Source of the DNA: Geobacter sp.
GTDB taxonomy: Bacteria; Desulfobacterota; Desulfuromonadia; Geobacterales; DSM-12255
NCBI GenBank assembly: GCA_009684525.1
Contig: WKKR01000001.1
Span: forward strand, 744,001-808,000
Direction of reading: 5' to 3'
DNA: 64,000 nucleotides
The translations under genes and the position numbers were made by a program. Position 1 is the stretch's first letter. Every line of letters begins with the position of its first letter. Below the pieces are notes generated by a model. It was not told the DNA's origin, did not search any database, and saw nothing but the letters and a program-made list of their open reading frames with translations. Of the stretch, positions 1 to 9,557 are shown piece by piece.

Positions 1-4
1 AAAC

Positions 5-66
5 GCAAAAAACCCCTCATCTGCACTCTCTGATTTGTGTATCAGATTGTGTATCAGATGAGGGGT
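5..66 (-). terminator. Intrinsic terminator of tRNA-Met
   Basis: A 12-bp perfect inverted repeat (12-23 with 55-66) encloses a 31-nt loop that can form a smaller hairpin. On the minus strand the stem is followed by six T residues. It lies about 40 nt past the 3' end of tRNA-Met and fits a rho-independent terminator for that gene. Confidence 0.8.
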
Positions 67-106
67 CTGCGCTTAATAACTAGCATTTTCAGCTAGTTAT
101 ATTAAA

Positions 107-183
107 TGGTGGCGGTGCAGGGACTTGAACCCCGGACACTACGGATATGAGCCGTATGCTCTAACCAGCTGAGCTACACCGCC
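107..183 (-). tRNA. tRNA-Met (anticodon CAT)
   Basis: Read on the minus strand the 77 bases fold as a full cloverleaf. The 7-bp acceptor stem starts GGCGGTG, the D arm is GCTC/GAGC, and the anticodon stem TACGG/CCGTA encloses loop CTCATAT, giving anticodon CAT. The T arm contains GGTTCAAGTCC, and CCA is encoded at the 3' end. CAT is shared by elongator Met, initiator Met and lysidine-modified Ile2. The acceptor stem is paired at position 1-72, which argues against an initiator. Elongator Met is the preferred call; Ile2 cannot be excluded by eye. Confidence 0.93.
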
Positions 184-204
184 GAACCTGGTTGTTACTG
201 ACAC

Positions 205-232
205 AAAAAACCTCCTTGGCGAACCAAAGAGG
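205..232 (-). terminator. Terminator-like hairpin in the tRNA-Met leader
   Basis: On the minus strand a 9-bp stem with a TTCG tetraloop is followed at once by six T residues, which is a textbook intrinsic terminator. It sits between a strong promoter (277-305) and tRNA-Met (107-183), so it either ends a short transcript of about 65 nt or acts as a leaky or processing element in the tRNA leader. Confidence 0.7.
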
Positions 233-276
233 GAGGCGCCTATCTGTGCTGCGGATCTGCGCCAGAACGGATTGTT

Positions 277-305
277 TATATACTTCATGCACCGGTTGCT
301 GTCAA
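277..305 (-). promoter_or_regulatory. Sigma70-type promoter (TTGACA-N17-TATATA)
   Basis: The minus strand carries a perfect -35 TTGACA (300-305), a 17-bp spacer and -10 TATATA (277-282). Transcription would start near 270 and run toward tRNA-Met. The predicted leader contains the hairpin at 205-232. Confidence 0.75.
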
Positions 306-342
306 GCAAAAAGAGTGTGAAACTCAAGGGTATCATGCCGGC

Positions 343-381
343 GAAAAAGATGCGGGGTACCAATTAAGGCACCCCGCATCT
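343..381 (-). terminator. Intrinsic terminator after gdhA
   Basis: An 11-bp inverted repeat (348-358 with 371-381) is followed on the minus strand by a T run. It lies 24 nt past the gdhA stop codon. Confidence 0.8.
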
Positions 382-404
382 GATGTGCCTGCAGGACGTT
401 GCGA

Positions 405-1769
<1,365 letters not shown>

Positions 1770-1819
1770 TTAATATAGTGGCACAATATTTTGAGCGATG
1801 CGGCATCACTCTTGACAGG

Positions 1820-1871
1820 CCACAGAATTGAGCAGCTGAAATGCATCATATGCGCCACAATTAGGCAGCTG
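1820..1871. repeat. Imperfect direct repeat in the gdhA/rlmD divergent region
   Basis: Between the divergent genes the pattern CCACAGAATTGAGCAGCTG (1820-1838) recurs as CCACAATTAGGCAGCTG (1855-1871). Two spaced copies of a roughly 18-bp element in a promoter region could be a regulator site. I cannot name the regulator and chance is possible. Confidence 0.3.
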
Positions 1872-2056
1872 CCGTTATTTTATGCACTAGCGGTTAAATA
1901 ACGTGCAGTTACAGGGGCGGGCATGCACAGCATTTCATCATATCCGCACCCACAGTGACTATCATTTCTACACTCTTAATACGCAAAACAACTCTGCGGT
2001 GCGATGGCCCGCAACTCTTCATTGACAAGGATGCCGAATTCCTGTTTAGTGACAGG

Positions 2057-3457
2057 ATGCGACGCACTCCCCAAACAGCAAACCCTTCCCCGCCACATGC
2101 AGCCATAAAGGCAGGAACCCTGCTCGACCTGGTGATCTCGGATCTTGACGAGGAAGGCTACGGCATCGCAGATCACGAGGGGAAAAAGTTCCTCGTATCC
2201 GGAGCGTTTCCTGGTGAAACGGCACGCAGCCGGGTCACCCATTCCGGTCGACGTATCTCCTTTGCGACAACGGTCAAAATCCTCAGGCATTCGCCGGCAC
2301 GGCTCGTCAAATCGCCCTGCGCAATGCACGACTGCGACGGATGCCCACTCGTTGCTATGAACTATCCTGCCCAGCTGGCCTGGAAAGGCGCCTTCATAGC
2401 CAAGCAGATGAGCGGCTACGAATCCCTTGCCACCGCGCGTATCCTGCCGGTAATCGCCTCGCCCGCCCAGCTCGGCTACCGGAACACGGCCAAACTGGTG
2501 GTTGCCGGCAAGCATGCGCAGCCTCTCATCGGCATGTATCGACGCAACACCCATGACGTCATCGACATGGTAGACTGCCCGCTGCACCACCCACTCATCA
2601 ATCGCATCATTGCTGCGGTCCGAACCGGGATAAAAAAGGGCAAGGTCGAGATCTACAGCCCGCGAACAGGCAACGGTCTGCTCCGTTACCTGGTGATACG
2701 GGTCTCGGAAACGGCAAACCAGGCCATGGTGGTGTTCGTTACCAGCGGGAAAAACTACAACGAGATCCACCACCTGGCGAAACATGTCCAGTCAGCGGTC
2801 CCCGAGGTCGTTGTTACGGCGCAGAACAGCAACAGTTCGGAGGGAAATGTCATCCTGGGCGACCATGACCGTTTCCTCTCCAGGGAACGGTCTCTGACTG
2901 CCACCATAGGAACGACACGCTTTACCCTTTCCCCCCGTTCCTTTTTCCAGGTGAACAGCGGCGGTGCGGCCATCCTCTACGATACGGTCAGGGATTGGGC
3001 CGGATTGACCGGTAATGAGCTGGTTATTGACCTGTACTGCGGCGTTGGCGGGATCTCTCTCTACCTTGCAGGCAAGGCAGGTGAAGTGATCGGCATCGAG
3101 GTGGTCGAAGCGGCTGTTGTGGATGCAGTGCGGAATGCCCGCCTCAACGGCATACGGAACTGCCGGTTCGAAACGGGTGATGCTGCAGAGTTACTGGCAG
3201 AACTGCAAAACGAGCATGAACGGGTCGACGTGATAGTGCTCAATCCGCCCCGCAAGGGGTGCGAACAGACAGTGCTGGAGCGGGTAACGGCGCTCGGGCC
3301 GGCGAAACTGATCTATGTCTCCTGCTCCCCCGTCTCCCTGGCGCGCGATCTGGATATCCTCGCTGGTCTTGGCTACCGCACCGACACGATACAGCCGGTG
3401 GACATGTTCCCCCAGACACCGCACGTGGAGAACGTTGCCCTCCTTATCAGGGAATAA
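2057..3457 (+). CDS. rlmD: 23S rRNA (uracil-5-)-methyltransferase, RlmD/TrmA family
   Basis: SAM-dependent enzyme that makes 5-methyluridine in rRNA (or tRNA; the family includes RlmD, RlmC and TrmA). An N-terminal TRAM-like RNA-binding domain is followed by a cysteine cluster C88-x4-C93-x2-C96, with a possible fourth ligand in VDCPLHHP, consistent with the [4Fe-4S] cluster of RlmD. The methyltransferase half shows FFQVNSG, the SAM loop DLYCGVGG, LNPPRKG, and the nucleophile C423 in YVSCSPVSLARD. The open frame reaches back to a GTG at 1955, but those 34 codons look non-family. The ATG at 2057 gives 466 residues, closer to the norm, though its ribosome site is weak. Which uridine is methylated cannot be told from sequence alone. 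Confidence 0.88.
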   Translation: MRRTPQTANPSPPHAAIKAGTLLDLVISDLDEEGYGIADHEGKKFLVSGAFPGETARSRVTHSGRRISFATTVKILRHSPARLVKSPCAMHDCDGCPLVAMNYPAQLAWKGAFIAKQMSGYESLATARILPVIASPAQLGYRNTAKLVVAGKHAQPLIGMYRRNTHDVIDMVDCPLHHPLINRIIAAVRTGIKKGKVEIYSPRTGNGLLRYLVIRVSETANQAMVVFVTSGKNYNEIHHLAKHVQSAVPEVVVTAQNSNSSEGNVILGDHDRFLSRERSLTATIGTTRFTLSPRSFFQVNSGGAAILYDTVRDWAGLTGNELVIDLYCGVGGISLYLAGKAGEVIGIEVVEAAVVDAVRNARLNGIRNCRFETGDAAELLAELQNEHERVDVIVLNPPRKGCEQTVLERVTALGPAKLIYVSCSPVSLARDLDILAGLGYRTDTIQPVDMFPQTPHVENVALLIRE

Positions 3458-3469
3458 CCTCAGCCCTCA

Positions 3470-3802
3470 TCACTTCCCGCCATTGTGCAGATACTCGGCA
3501 AGGATCGAACGGCTGTGCTCGTCATCATGGCACCAGACGCAGAGATTCTCCCAATTGCTCCCATCCGACGGGTTGTTGTGATGGTTTCCGTCCCGGTGAT
3601 GGACCGTGAGCAGGTGCAGGTTGTTCCGTTCAAACTCCCGCCCGCACTTTGCGCAGATCCAGCCATGCAGTTCGAGAGATCGATCCCGGTAGTTCCCTGT
3701 TGTCCTCTGTTCCGATTTCAGCTGCCTGACCAGTTCGTCCAGCTCTTCCTGGCTTTTAGCCGGCATGGGGCGCGGTCTTCGCGACCGGTTGACGGGAGAC
3801 AT
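3470..3802 (-). CDS. YajD-like HNH nuclease family protein
   Basis: A 110-residue protein whose C-terminal two thirds is an HNH zinc-finger nuclease fold. CAKCGREF and CVWCHDDEH give the two CxxC zinc knuckles, and LTVHHRDGNHHNNP supplies the active-site His pair and Asn. The arrangement closely matches E. coli YajD, whose role is unknown. The start at 3802 has the ribosome site GGAGGAG; a longer frame has no such site. It converges on rlmD with 12 nt between the stops, and a hairpin at 3829-3858 isolates it from the dehydrogenase upstream. The context gives no hint of substrate; it is a housekeeping-type stand-alone HNH protein, not a mobile-intron enzyme. Confidence 0.85.
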   Translation of the reverse strand: MSPVNRSRRPRPMPAKSQEELDELVRQLKSEQRTTGNYRDRSLELHGWICAKCGREFERNNLHLLTVHHRDGNHHNNPSDGSNWENLCVWCHDDEHSRSILAEYLHNGGK

Positions 3803-3828
3803 AGTCACTCCTCCGATAGTGCGAAATG

Positions 3829-3858
3829 AAAAGGGCGCCCCACGAGGGACGCCCTTTT
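3829..3858 (-). terminator. Terminator after the hydroxyacid dehydrogenase
   Basis: A 9-bp stem AAAAGGGCG/CGCCCTTTT lies just past the stop of the 3880-4746 gene and has T runs on both strands, so it may work in both directions. Confidence 0.75.
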
Positions 3859-3879
3859 TATGCACAATTTTTCACCGGG

Positions 3880-4746
3880 CTACTTGCGCAGCACCTTGAT
3901 GATTGCCGAAAAATCCTCTTCCCCGCGGCCATCCTTGTCCGCCTGCTCGTAGATCTTGCAGACCGCTTCTGCCCCCGGCAGGGTGAGTCCCAGCTTTTTG
4001 GCCTTTTCCATCACCAGTTCCAACTGCTCGTGAACGTATTTGAGGGCCAGGTTGCGGGTAAAATCTCCGCGTGCCATGGTCCGCCCCTTGGAGTGGAAGA
4101 GCGGAGAAGCTACCCCGCCGCAATCCAGCACCTCGAGGATCTTGTCCGCGGAAAAGCCCATCTTCTCGCCGAAAACGAGCCCTTCGGCAAGCGCCTGCAT
4201 CAGTTCGGCCTGGACCAGGTTGACAATGAACTTCATGCGGGTAGCATCGCCGATGCCGCCGACATGGATGATATTCAGGCCGAAGAAGGAGAAGAGCTCG
4301 CGGCAGCGTCCAACCAGCGCCGGGTCCCCACCGGTGAGAATGGTCAGGAGTCCGTTTGCGGCATGCTCTTTGGTCCCCCAGACCGGGGCATCGAGGAACA
4401 TCACGCGATGGTTCGCAGCCTCTTCGGCCATTTCCATCGTGCTCTGCAGGGAATGTGTCCCCATATCCACCAGGATCGTACCGGCGTCGATGCCGGAAAA
4501 GAGTCCATCGGGACCGTAGATATCAGGGCGGAGACGTTCCTTTTCAGGACGTATCAGCACCACCATATCCCGTCCCTTGGCAGCCTCTCTGGGCGTGGCG
4601 GCCCCGGAAGCACCCTGTTTCACCAGTTCGGCTACCACTGATGGGTCTGAATCATAGACCGTCAGATCATAGTGTCCCTTCGTAAGATTGGCAGCCATGT
4701 GACGGCCAACCGTACCCAGTCCGAGAAAACCGATATTCTTCAGCAT
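3880..4746 (-). CDS. Beta-hydroxyacid dehydrogenase (3-HIBADH/glyoxylate-succinic semialdehyde reductase family)
   Basis: NAD(P)-dependent oxidoreductase of 288 residues, the usual family length. The N-terminal Rossmann fold begins IGFLGLGTVGRHMA (GxGxxG). The substrate-binding signature reads DAPVWGTKE where most members have DAPVSGG, so the substrate pocket may differ. The catalytic lysine is in GDATRMKFIVN, followed by an all-helical C-terminal dimer domain. GGAGG precedes the ATG. Family members reduce glyoxylate or succinic semialdehyde, or oxidise 3-hydroxyisobutyrate; Geobacter members have been described as glyoxylate/succinic-semialdehyde reductases. The exact substrate here is inferred only. 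The gene stands alone between its own terminator and a 110-nt gap after nth. Confidence 0.85.
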   Translation of the reverse strand: MLKNIGFLGLGTVGRHMAANLTKGHYDLTVYDSDPSVVAELVKQGASGAATPREAAKGRDMVVLIRPEKERLRPDIYGPDGLFSGIDAGTILVDMGTHSLQSTMEMAEEAANHRVMFLDAPVWGTKEHAANGLLTILTGGDPALVGRCRELFSFFGLNIIHVGGIGDATRMKFIVNLVQAELMQALAEGLVFGEKMGFSADKILEVLDCGGVASPLFHSKGRTMARGDFTRNLALKYVHEQLELVMEKAKKLGLTLPGAEAVCKIYEQADKDGRGEEDFSAIIKVLRK

Positions 4747-4856
4747 GCCCGACCTCCTGTATCATTCAAGAATAAAACAAACCATGTTTTTTTCATATTA
4801 CATGCTCAGCTCAAACAAGACAAGTGCGTAGAATGAGAAAAAATCGCATGTATCGC

Positions 4857-5513
4857 CTATCGAGAGGTTTTGACACCGCAACGATCGCAGAAGGCCAGCA
4901 GATGACAGATGCTGCAGTGCGGAGAGATCGGTCGGCAGAGGTTCTGGCCGAAGGTAACCAGCAGATCATTGATCTCGATCCAGTATTCGGTAGGCAGCTT
5001 CTGTCGCAGGGCACTTTCGGTTGCTTCGGGTGTCCCTGTCTTCACGTATCCCCATCGATTGCAGATGCGGTGAACATGCGTATCGACGCAGATTCCCGGC
5101 TTTCCGAACCCCAATGTCACGACCAGGTTCGCTGTTTTGCGCCCCACTCCCTTCAGGGTCAGAAGTTCGTCAAGATCTCCGGGGACCTTCCCTCCATATC
5201 GCTCCAGCAGGGTTCGGCAGATTTCTATGATCTGCCGGGTCTTGTTGCGATAGAAACCAACGGGGTAGATAGCAGTCTCGATTGCTTCCGGAGCAAGAAC
5301 CATCATCTTTTCAGGAGTATCGGCCAGGGCAAAGAGCCGTTCACTGGCCGGTCCGGTTGTCTGATCCTGAGTGCGCAAAGAAAGGATACAGGAGATGAGC
5401 ACCTTGAACGGATTGCCTTCCCGCTGGGAAACGATGGTCACTGCCGGTGACTGCCAAGCGAGCACATCACTCCGCAGGATTCTCACCACCTCGTGGATAT
5501 CGTCATCCCTCAA
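4857..5513 (-). CDS. nth: Endonuclease III
   Basis: DNA glycosylase/AP lyase that removes oxidised pyrimidines in base-excision repair. At 218 residues it fits the family. The helix-hairpin-helix LKGVGRKTANLV carries the catalytic lysine, and the catalytic aspartate lies in CVDTHVHR. The C-terminal [4Fe-4S] ligands follow the Nth spacing C-x6-C-x2-C-x5-C in CRPISPHCSICHLLAFC. Its start overlaps by 4 nt the stop of the small membrane-protein gene upstream (ATGA), so the two are probably co-translated. Confidence 0.95.
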   Translation of the reverse strand: MRDDDIHEVVRILRSDVLAWQSPAVTIVSQREGNPFKVLISCILSLRTQDQTTGPASERLFALADTPEKMMVLAPEAIETAIYPVGFYRNKTRQIIEICRTLLERYGGKVPGDLDELLTLKGVGRKTANLVVTLGFGKPGICVDTHVHRICNRWGYVKTGTPEATESALRQKLPTEYWIEINDLLVTFGQNLCRPISPHCSICHLLAFCDRCGVKTSR

Positions 5514-5740
5514 GCAAGCCCTCTATTGCGGAATATCCTCATGAGCAGCACACCCAGCACCGACAGGCAGGCCCCGACACAGAGAAAGAGATAACCGATG
5601 GTCCGCCCTTCTCCCCAACCGAACAGGTCACGTCCCTTCATGAGAAAAATCAACGCAAGACCGCCAAAAGCAGAGATACCACCCAGGATATAGACGGCAA
5701 AAGCCACCACTGCCAATGCAATTCCCTGTTGTTTTGCCAT
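5510..5740 (-). CDS. Small two-helix membrane protein
   Basis: A 76-residue protein with two hydrophobic segments (about residues 8-33 and 47-68) joined by a short polar loop, and a basic C-terminus. No enzyme motif is visible. The ribosome site GGGGGAG lies next to the ATG. It forms a two-gene operon with nth through a 4-nt overlap, but nothing in the sequence suggests a repair role. I do not recognise the family. Confidence 0.7.
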   Translation of the reverse strand: MAKQQGIALAVVAFAVYILGGISAFGGLALIFLMKGRDLFGWGEGRTIGYLFLCVGACLSVLGVLLMRIFRNRGLA

Positions 5741-5876
5741 ACTCCCCCCATCGTGTACTGCGGCATTCTAACCGATGTCCAGGGTCATCGCAACCATTAT
5801 CAGCGTGACATTACCAAGGCAATCGGGCATAATCAGCGCGAACGGACAAAAATTTACAACCCCCTGCACCCAGACA

Positions 5877-6746
5877 ATGAACCGCATAGATCTCCACCTG
5901 CACTCCTGCCATTCCGATGGGACTCTGACACCCGCACAGGTGGCGTCCATGGCCGCCGACCAAGGGTTGATGGCCATTGCCCTTGCCGACCACGATACCG
6001 TATCGGGTATAGACGAATGCATTTCCTCCGGGGAACGGCACCGGATCGAGGTGATCCCGGCAGTGGAACTATCCGTAGAGTATGGCGGATACCGGGATAT
6101 CCATCTGCTCGGATACTTCATCGACCACAGGGACACGTCATTCCTGGAAAAGCTGGAGCAATTCCGCGTCCGGCGGATGCAGAGGGGAGCAGAAATCATT
6201 GACCGGATCAACGGGAAGCTGAGACAGGAAGGGAAACCCTGCATCAGTTATGCGGATGTCCTCAGCCAGTCGGTCGAGGCCCTCGGGCGACCCCATATTG
6301 CCAGGGTCCTGGTTGCACAAGGGTGCGCGAGCAGCATGGAAGATGCCTTCGACAGGTATCTCATCCCTTGCGACGTCCCCAAACTGTACTTTCCCCTGCA
6401 CGAAGCCATTTCCGAAATCAAGCGCATCGGTGGGCTCTCGGTTCTGGCACACCCGACAAGCATTACCCGTGACCGTTCCCTGCTGCGGGAGCTGCTGATA
6501 GCATTCACAGGTCTTGGCCTGGACGGACTGGAGACATACAACACCCTCTGCAGCGCCGACGAACGCGACTTCCTGCTCGGAATTGCCCGTCATTACCGGT
6601 TGGCAGTTACCGGAGGCTCTGATTTCCATGGCAACGAGGACGATGACCGCATGGGAATTGGCGGCAACAGGGGTCCCATCACCTATGAACTGGTACAGAA
6701 ACTCAAGGAGCGGCTCGACGAGGTGCGTGCCGCCATGGGAACCTGA
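5877..6746 (+). CDS. PHP-domain phosphoesterase (RNase AM/YciV-like)
   Basis: A 289-residue PHP-fold metal-dependent hydrolase. The metal-binding motifs are in order: IDLHLHSCHSDG at the N-terminus, ALADHDTVSG, PAVELSVE, VLAHPTS, and GGSDFHG near the C-terminus. This set matches the stand-alone PHP family that includes E. coli YciV (RNase AM), which trims 5' ends of RNA and degrades short oligonucleotides, and related nucleotide phosphatases. The open frame extends 34 codons upstream to 5775; I chose the ATG directly before IDLHLHS because the family starts there, although no clear ribosome site is seen. A small gene follows after one base. Confidence 0.85.
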   Translation: MNRIDLHLHSCHSDGTLTPAQVASMAADQGLMAIALADHDTVSGIDECISSGERHRIEVIPAVELSVEYGGYRDIHLLGYFIDHRDTSFLEKLEQFRVRRMQRGAEIIDRINGKLRQEGKPCISYADVLSQSVEALGRPHIARVLVAQGCASSMEDAFDRYLIPCDVPKLYFPLHEAISEIKRIGGLSVLAHPTSITRDRSLLRELLIAFTGLGLDGLETYNTLCSADERDFLLGIARHYRLAVTGGSDFHGNEDDDRMGIGGNRGPITYELVQKLKERLDEVRAAMGT

Positions 6747-6747
6747 G

Positions 6748-6957
6748 ATGGCCGATGCCCGTGAAGTCCTCGAAATGATGCGACAAGTCGCAAAGATGCG
6801 TCTCGAATTGCTTGAGCAGGGGACCACGTTCCATTCCCCGCACCGGGCTGCCTTTTACCTGCAGGAATATCGGGAGCGTCTCGCTACCATCGAGAAGCTG
6901 ATCCGGCAGATCAGCATCCACATCGTCCAGCCCGCCCCAAAAGATGACCACCAATAG
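6748..6957 (+). CDS. Small helical protein of unknown function
   Basis: A 69-residue charged protein beginning MADAREVLEMMRQ, predicted mostly helical. Its ATG lies one base past the PHP stop codon and a terminator follows directly, so the two genes form an operon. No conserved motif is recognised. The spacing and codon use support a real gene. Confidence 0.6.
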   Translation: MADAREVLEMMRQVAKMRLELLEQGTTFHSPHRAAFYLQEYRERLATIEKLIRQISIHIVQPAPKDDHQ

Positions 6958-6982
6958 AAAAAGGCTCTGACGAGCCCTTTTC
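6957..6982 (+). terminator. Intrinsic terminator of the PHP operon
   Basis: GGCTC/GAGCC stem with a TGAC loop, flanked by an A run and a T run; it directly follows the small-gene stop and may also serve the convergent gene at 7006. Confidence 0.7.
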
Positions 6983-7005
6983 CATACCCCACATGTAAGT
7001 AACGG

Positions 7006-7830
7006 CTATTCCCGGTGAGCCGAGGAAAAACCGACTACCTGAAGATGATCCTGCACATTCTTGACACCCTTGACCCGCGAAATGATATCCACGGCTGTTT
7101 TTCGCTCTTCTTCGGAATGTACGTGGCCAGAGAGGGTAACTTCGCTGTCTGACGAGGTGATCTTGAAGTGGAGGTAGTCGAGGCGGTCCGACTTCAGGAG
7201 TTCGGTTTCCACCCGCTTACTGAGGATGATATCCTCCAGCATTGCCATCGAAGAGGTTTCGCCTTCCTTGAGGCGCGGGTCTTTGGCCGCTGCAACGATG
7301 CAATCGACGATCGCCCCGGCAGACATCTGCGACGTATTGAAAACCAGATCATAGCCGAGCGGGTCTTTCCAGTCGCGATTGAAATAGAAATGGATGAATC
7401 CACCCCGCTGATGATCGCACTTGCGGATCAGGTGCCTGGCAAGCTCTGGGTCCATCCATTCACGCTCGGCAAATCTCTCCACCCGCTCTTCGAAAGGAGC
7501 ATTGAAGCGGATGCGCAGGAGATTGGACATGCCGATCAGGAGATCCTGCCCTCCCCTGCCATACAGGATCACGTTTCCCGTACGTGCAAAGTCGAGCAGT
7601 GCCAGCTCGATGGTCGCAAGATGAGCAGCTTGGCGACGATCCTCGGCCGTCATGTAAACAGGCGGCTTTTCATCGACCCGTTCGAGGATTTCCTGACTCA
7701 ACCCGTACTTATGAGCATGGTCGGCAAGTTTTACCCCGTCAACAAGTGAGTAACGGAGCTTCTTGGCAACATCCTGAGCAATCTTGTATGCACCGGTGCC
7801 CATTTCGCGGGAAATGGTAATAATCGCCAT
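7006..7830 (-). CDS. Cytidylate-kinase-like protein with C-terminal BON domain
   Basis: A 274-residue two-domain protein. The first roughly 190 residues resemble the cytidylate-kinase-like family: MAIITISREMGTGAYKIA has an altered P-loop, followed by YGRGGQ and the basic segment FEERVERFAEREW. Residues about 205-270 form a BON domain (VTLSGHVHSEEE, VKGVKNVQDHL), normally a phospholipid or envelope-binding module. BON is unusual on a soluble nucleotide-kinase fold and no signal peptide is seen. The start at 7830 follows AGAGGAGG at a good distance; the longer frame to 7893 lacks this. Nucleotide kinase activity is uncertain because the P-loop departs from GxxxxGK[ST]. Confidence 0.75.
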   Translation of the reverse strand: MAIITISREMGTGAYKIAQDVAKKLRYSLVDGVKLADHAHKYGLSQEILERVDEKPPVYMTAEDRRQAAHLATIELALLDFARTGNVILYGRGGQDLLIGMSNLLRIRFNAPFEERVERFAEREWMDPELARHLIRKCDHQRGGFIHFYFNRDWKDPLGYDLVFNTSQMSAGAIVDCIVAAAKDPRLKEGETSSMAMLEDIILSKRVETELLKSDRLDYLHFKITSSDSEVTLSGHVHSEEERKTAVDIISRVKGVKNVQDHLQVVGFSSAHRE

Positions 7831-7944
7831 CTGAACGTAACCTCCTCTAAGCTGACCTCTCCGTCTACCGAAAACCAGCGGGGATGCTATCATGGAATTA
7901 TCGCCCGTTCAAGGCATAACACGCTGAATGGCCGGATATTCCCC

Positions 7945-8628
7945 CTACTCGAGCCTGATCCGTTTAACCCCTTCCAGCACGGCAATGCGGTCGGTCAACC
8001 GTTGAAACTCGCCACGGGTACGACTTCGCACATCAACCTCGAAGCGTATATCTCTCGCCAAGATATCCTTTTCGATCCCGATGCTGACGACCTCCATGGA
8101 GCACTCCGCCAATACCATCTCGATCCGCATCAACTGGCCGTCCAGATCGTCACTCCAGACCAGGATCCGCAGGTAGGTATCCTTTTTCAGCCGGTTTTCC
8201 AGTTTTTTCAGAAAGACGAGATTAGCCACCGCCAAAACGGTCACCAGAATGGCAGCCAGGTAAAGCCCCCCGCCAACAGCGACACCGATTGCTGCGGCAA
8301 CCCACAGACAGGCCGCAGTGGTCAGCCCCCTGATCGAAGCCTTTTCGCGGATGATGGCACCGGCGCCGAGAAAACCGATCCCCGCCACAACCTGAGCGGC
8401 AATCCGGCCAGGATCGACACCTACGGGACCTTGCCCGGAGAAATTACCGAACCGATGGTAGAAATGGATAGAACTGACAACAAACAGTGTCGCACCGAGA
8501 GATACCAGCAGATGCGTGCGAAAACCGGCCGGGCGCCCGTGGACTTCCCGCTCGAGCCCTATCAATCCTCCGAGCAGGGAGGCCAACACCAGTTGAAACG
8601 CTATCTCCCAGGAAAACCCCATTTCCAT
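7945..8628 (-). CDS. MgtC/SapB family membrane protein
   Basis: A 227-residue inner-membrane protein. Helices in the first roughly 140 residues contain family motifs LLGGLIGLEREVHGRPAGFRTH, DPGRIAAQVVAGIGFLGAG and GLTTAACLWVAAAIG. The C-terminal part (about 145-225) is an ACT-like cytoplasmic domain. MgtC proteins are linked to magnesium limitation and control of F-type ATP synthase or phosphate transport in pathogens; in environmental bacteria the role is less clear. The start at 8628 has AAGGTG upstream. It is separate from the GTPase operon by 50 nt. Confidence 0.9.
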   Translation of the reverse strand: MEMGFSWEIAFQLVLASLLGGLIGLEREVHGRPAGFRTHLLVSLGATLFVVSSIHFYHRFGNFSGQGPVGVDPGRIAAQVVAGIGFLGAGAIIREKASIRGLTTAACLWVAAAIGVAVGGGLYLAAILVTVLAVANLVFLKKLENRLKKDTYLRILVWSDDLDGQLMRIEMVLAECSMEVVSIGIEKDILARDIRFEVDVRSRTRGEFQRLTDRIAVLEGVKRIRLE

Positions 8629-8678
8629 CAATCACCTTCCAAATACAGATTGCCCCGTGAATCCAGGCTAGGGAGAAA

Positions 8679-9545
8679 TCACCTGAACGAGATAGTCAAT
8701 ACGATCTTTGCAGACCGGTCGCAGCAGTTGAGCACCAGCGGCACCTGAAGCGCCCCCGATTCGTCAACTTCAGCCGGACCGGCAACGGAAATCAACGGTT
8801 TATCCTGGTCGCCGTCCCCTTCCCTGGCAGGCATATCGATCGACATCTCAACTGCCGGCACAATAGCTGCCACCGGAGAGTCGGCCACCTCCGGTATTGG
8901 AGCCTGTTGACGTGCCGGGGCCAGGTCCCTGAGCGAGGATACCGTAGATTGCAGCAGCAACCCCAGATCTTCCAGGTTATTGAGGATGGTATCCATTAAT
9001 TCCCCAATCGCTTCCATCACCCCTTCCCCCGATGTCGCGCTAACCGGGACAAGAGGCCGCTGGCCGATTCCCAACGCCTCCCGCATCTGTTCCATCGGCA
9101 GGGCATCCGGCAGATCCCGCTTGGTACAGAGGACCAAAGATGCAACCTCGTCCAGATTCTTGCCGTAACCATGAAGTGCAGTCTGTACCTCATCCAGGAG
9201 ATCACTGTTGGCTGACTGCCGGGCCGGGTCGGAGTCCAAAGCAATGGCAAGTCCATCAACGCCCTTGAGCACCATTTTCCAGGCATTCTCCTGGGTAACG
9301 TCCCCAGTCAGGGTGTAGATATGGAAACGGACCCGGTAACCATCAGGTTCTCTCCCCTCGGGATGGGTCAGATCGAAGAAAAGCATGCGATCCTGCTGCA
9401 GTGCCATGCTGCGGAGCGGTCCGCGCAATCCGGGCGGCAGCTTGCTGCAGATTGCCTTCAGGATTGACCCTTTCCCTGCTGCAGAAGGGCCGCAGTAGAC
9501 GATCTTCGCATTGATCTCACGTTTGGCGTGATTGACGAGTGCCAT
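8679..9545 (-). CDS. MglA-like Ras-superfamily GTPase with C-terminal extension
   Basis: A 288-residue protein. The first roughly 190 residues are a small GTPase: P-loop CGPSAAGKGS, a switch-like segment RMLFFDLTHPEG, the G4 motif CTKRDL and G5 VSATSGEG. The P-loop ends in GKGS rather than GK[ST][ST], and the region after it (DLTHPEG) lacks the DTAG switch, both typical of the MglA group, which controls polarity and motility with roadblock partners. The last 100 residues are a low-complexity linker and a short C-terminal domain. GGAGGAG precedes the ATG. It is the last gene of a three-gene operon with a HEAT-like protein and a SPOR protein. A polarity or envelope role is inference. Confidence 0.8.
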   Translation of the reverse strand: MALVNHAKREINAKIVYCGPSAAGKGSILKAICSKLPPGLRGPLRSMALQQDRMLFFDLTHPEGREPDGYRVRFHIYTLTGDVTQENAWKMVLKGVDGLAIALDSDPARQSANSDLLDEVQTALHGYGKNLDEVASLVLCTKRDLPDALPMEQMREALGIGQRPLVPVSATSGEGVMEAIGELMDTILNNLEDLGLLLQSTVSSLRDLAPARQQAPIPEVADSPVAAIVPAVEMSIDMPAREGDGDQDKPLISVAGPAEVDESGALQVPLVLNCCDRSAKIVLTISFR

Positions 9546-9557
9546 GGGCTCCTCCGG

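Noticed and set aside
1776-1800. Sigma54-like TGGCAC before rlmD/gdhA
   Set aside because: The spacing to a -12 GC element is wrong, so it does not meet the GG-N10-GC rule.
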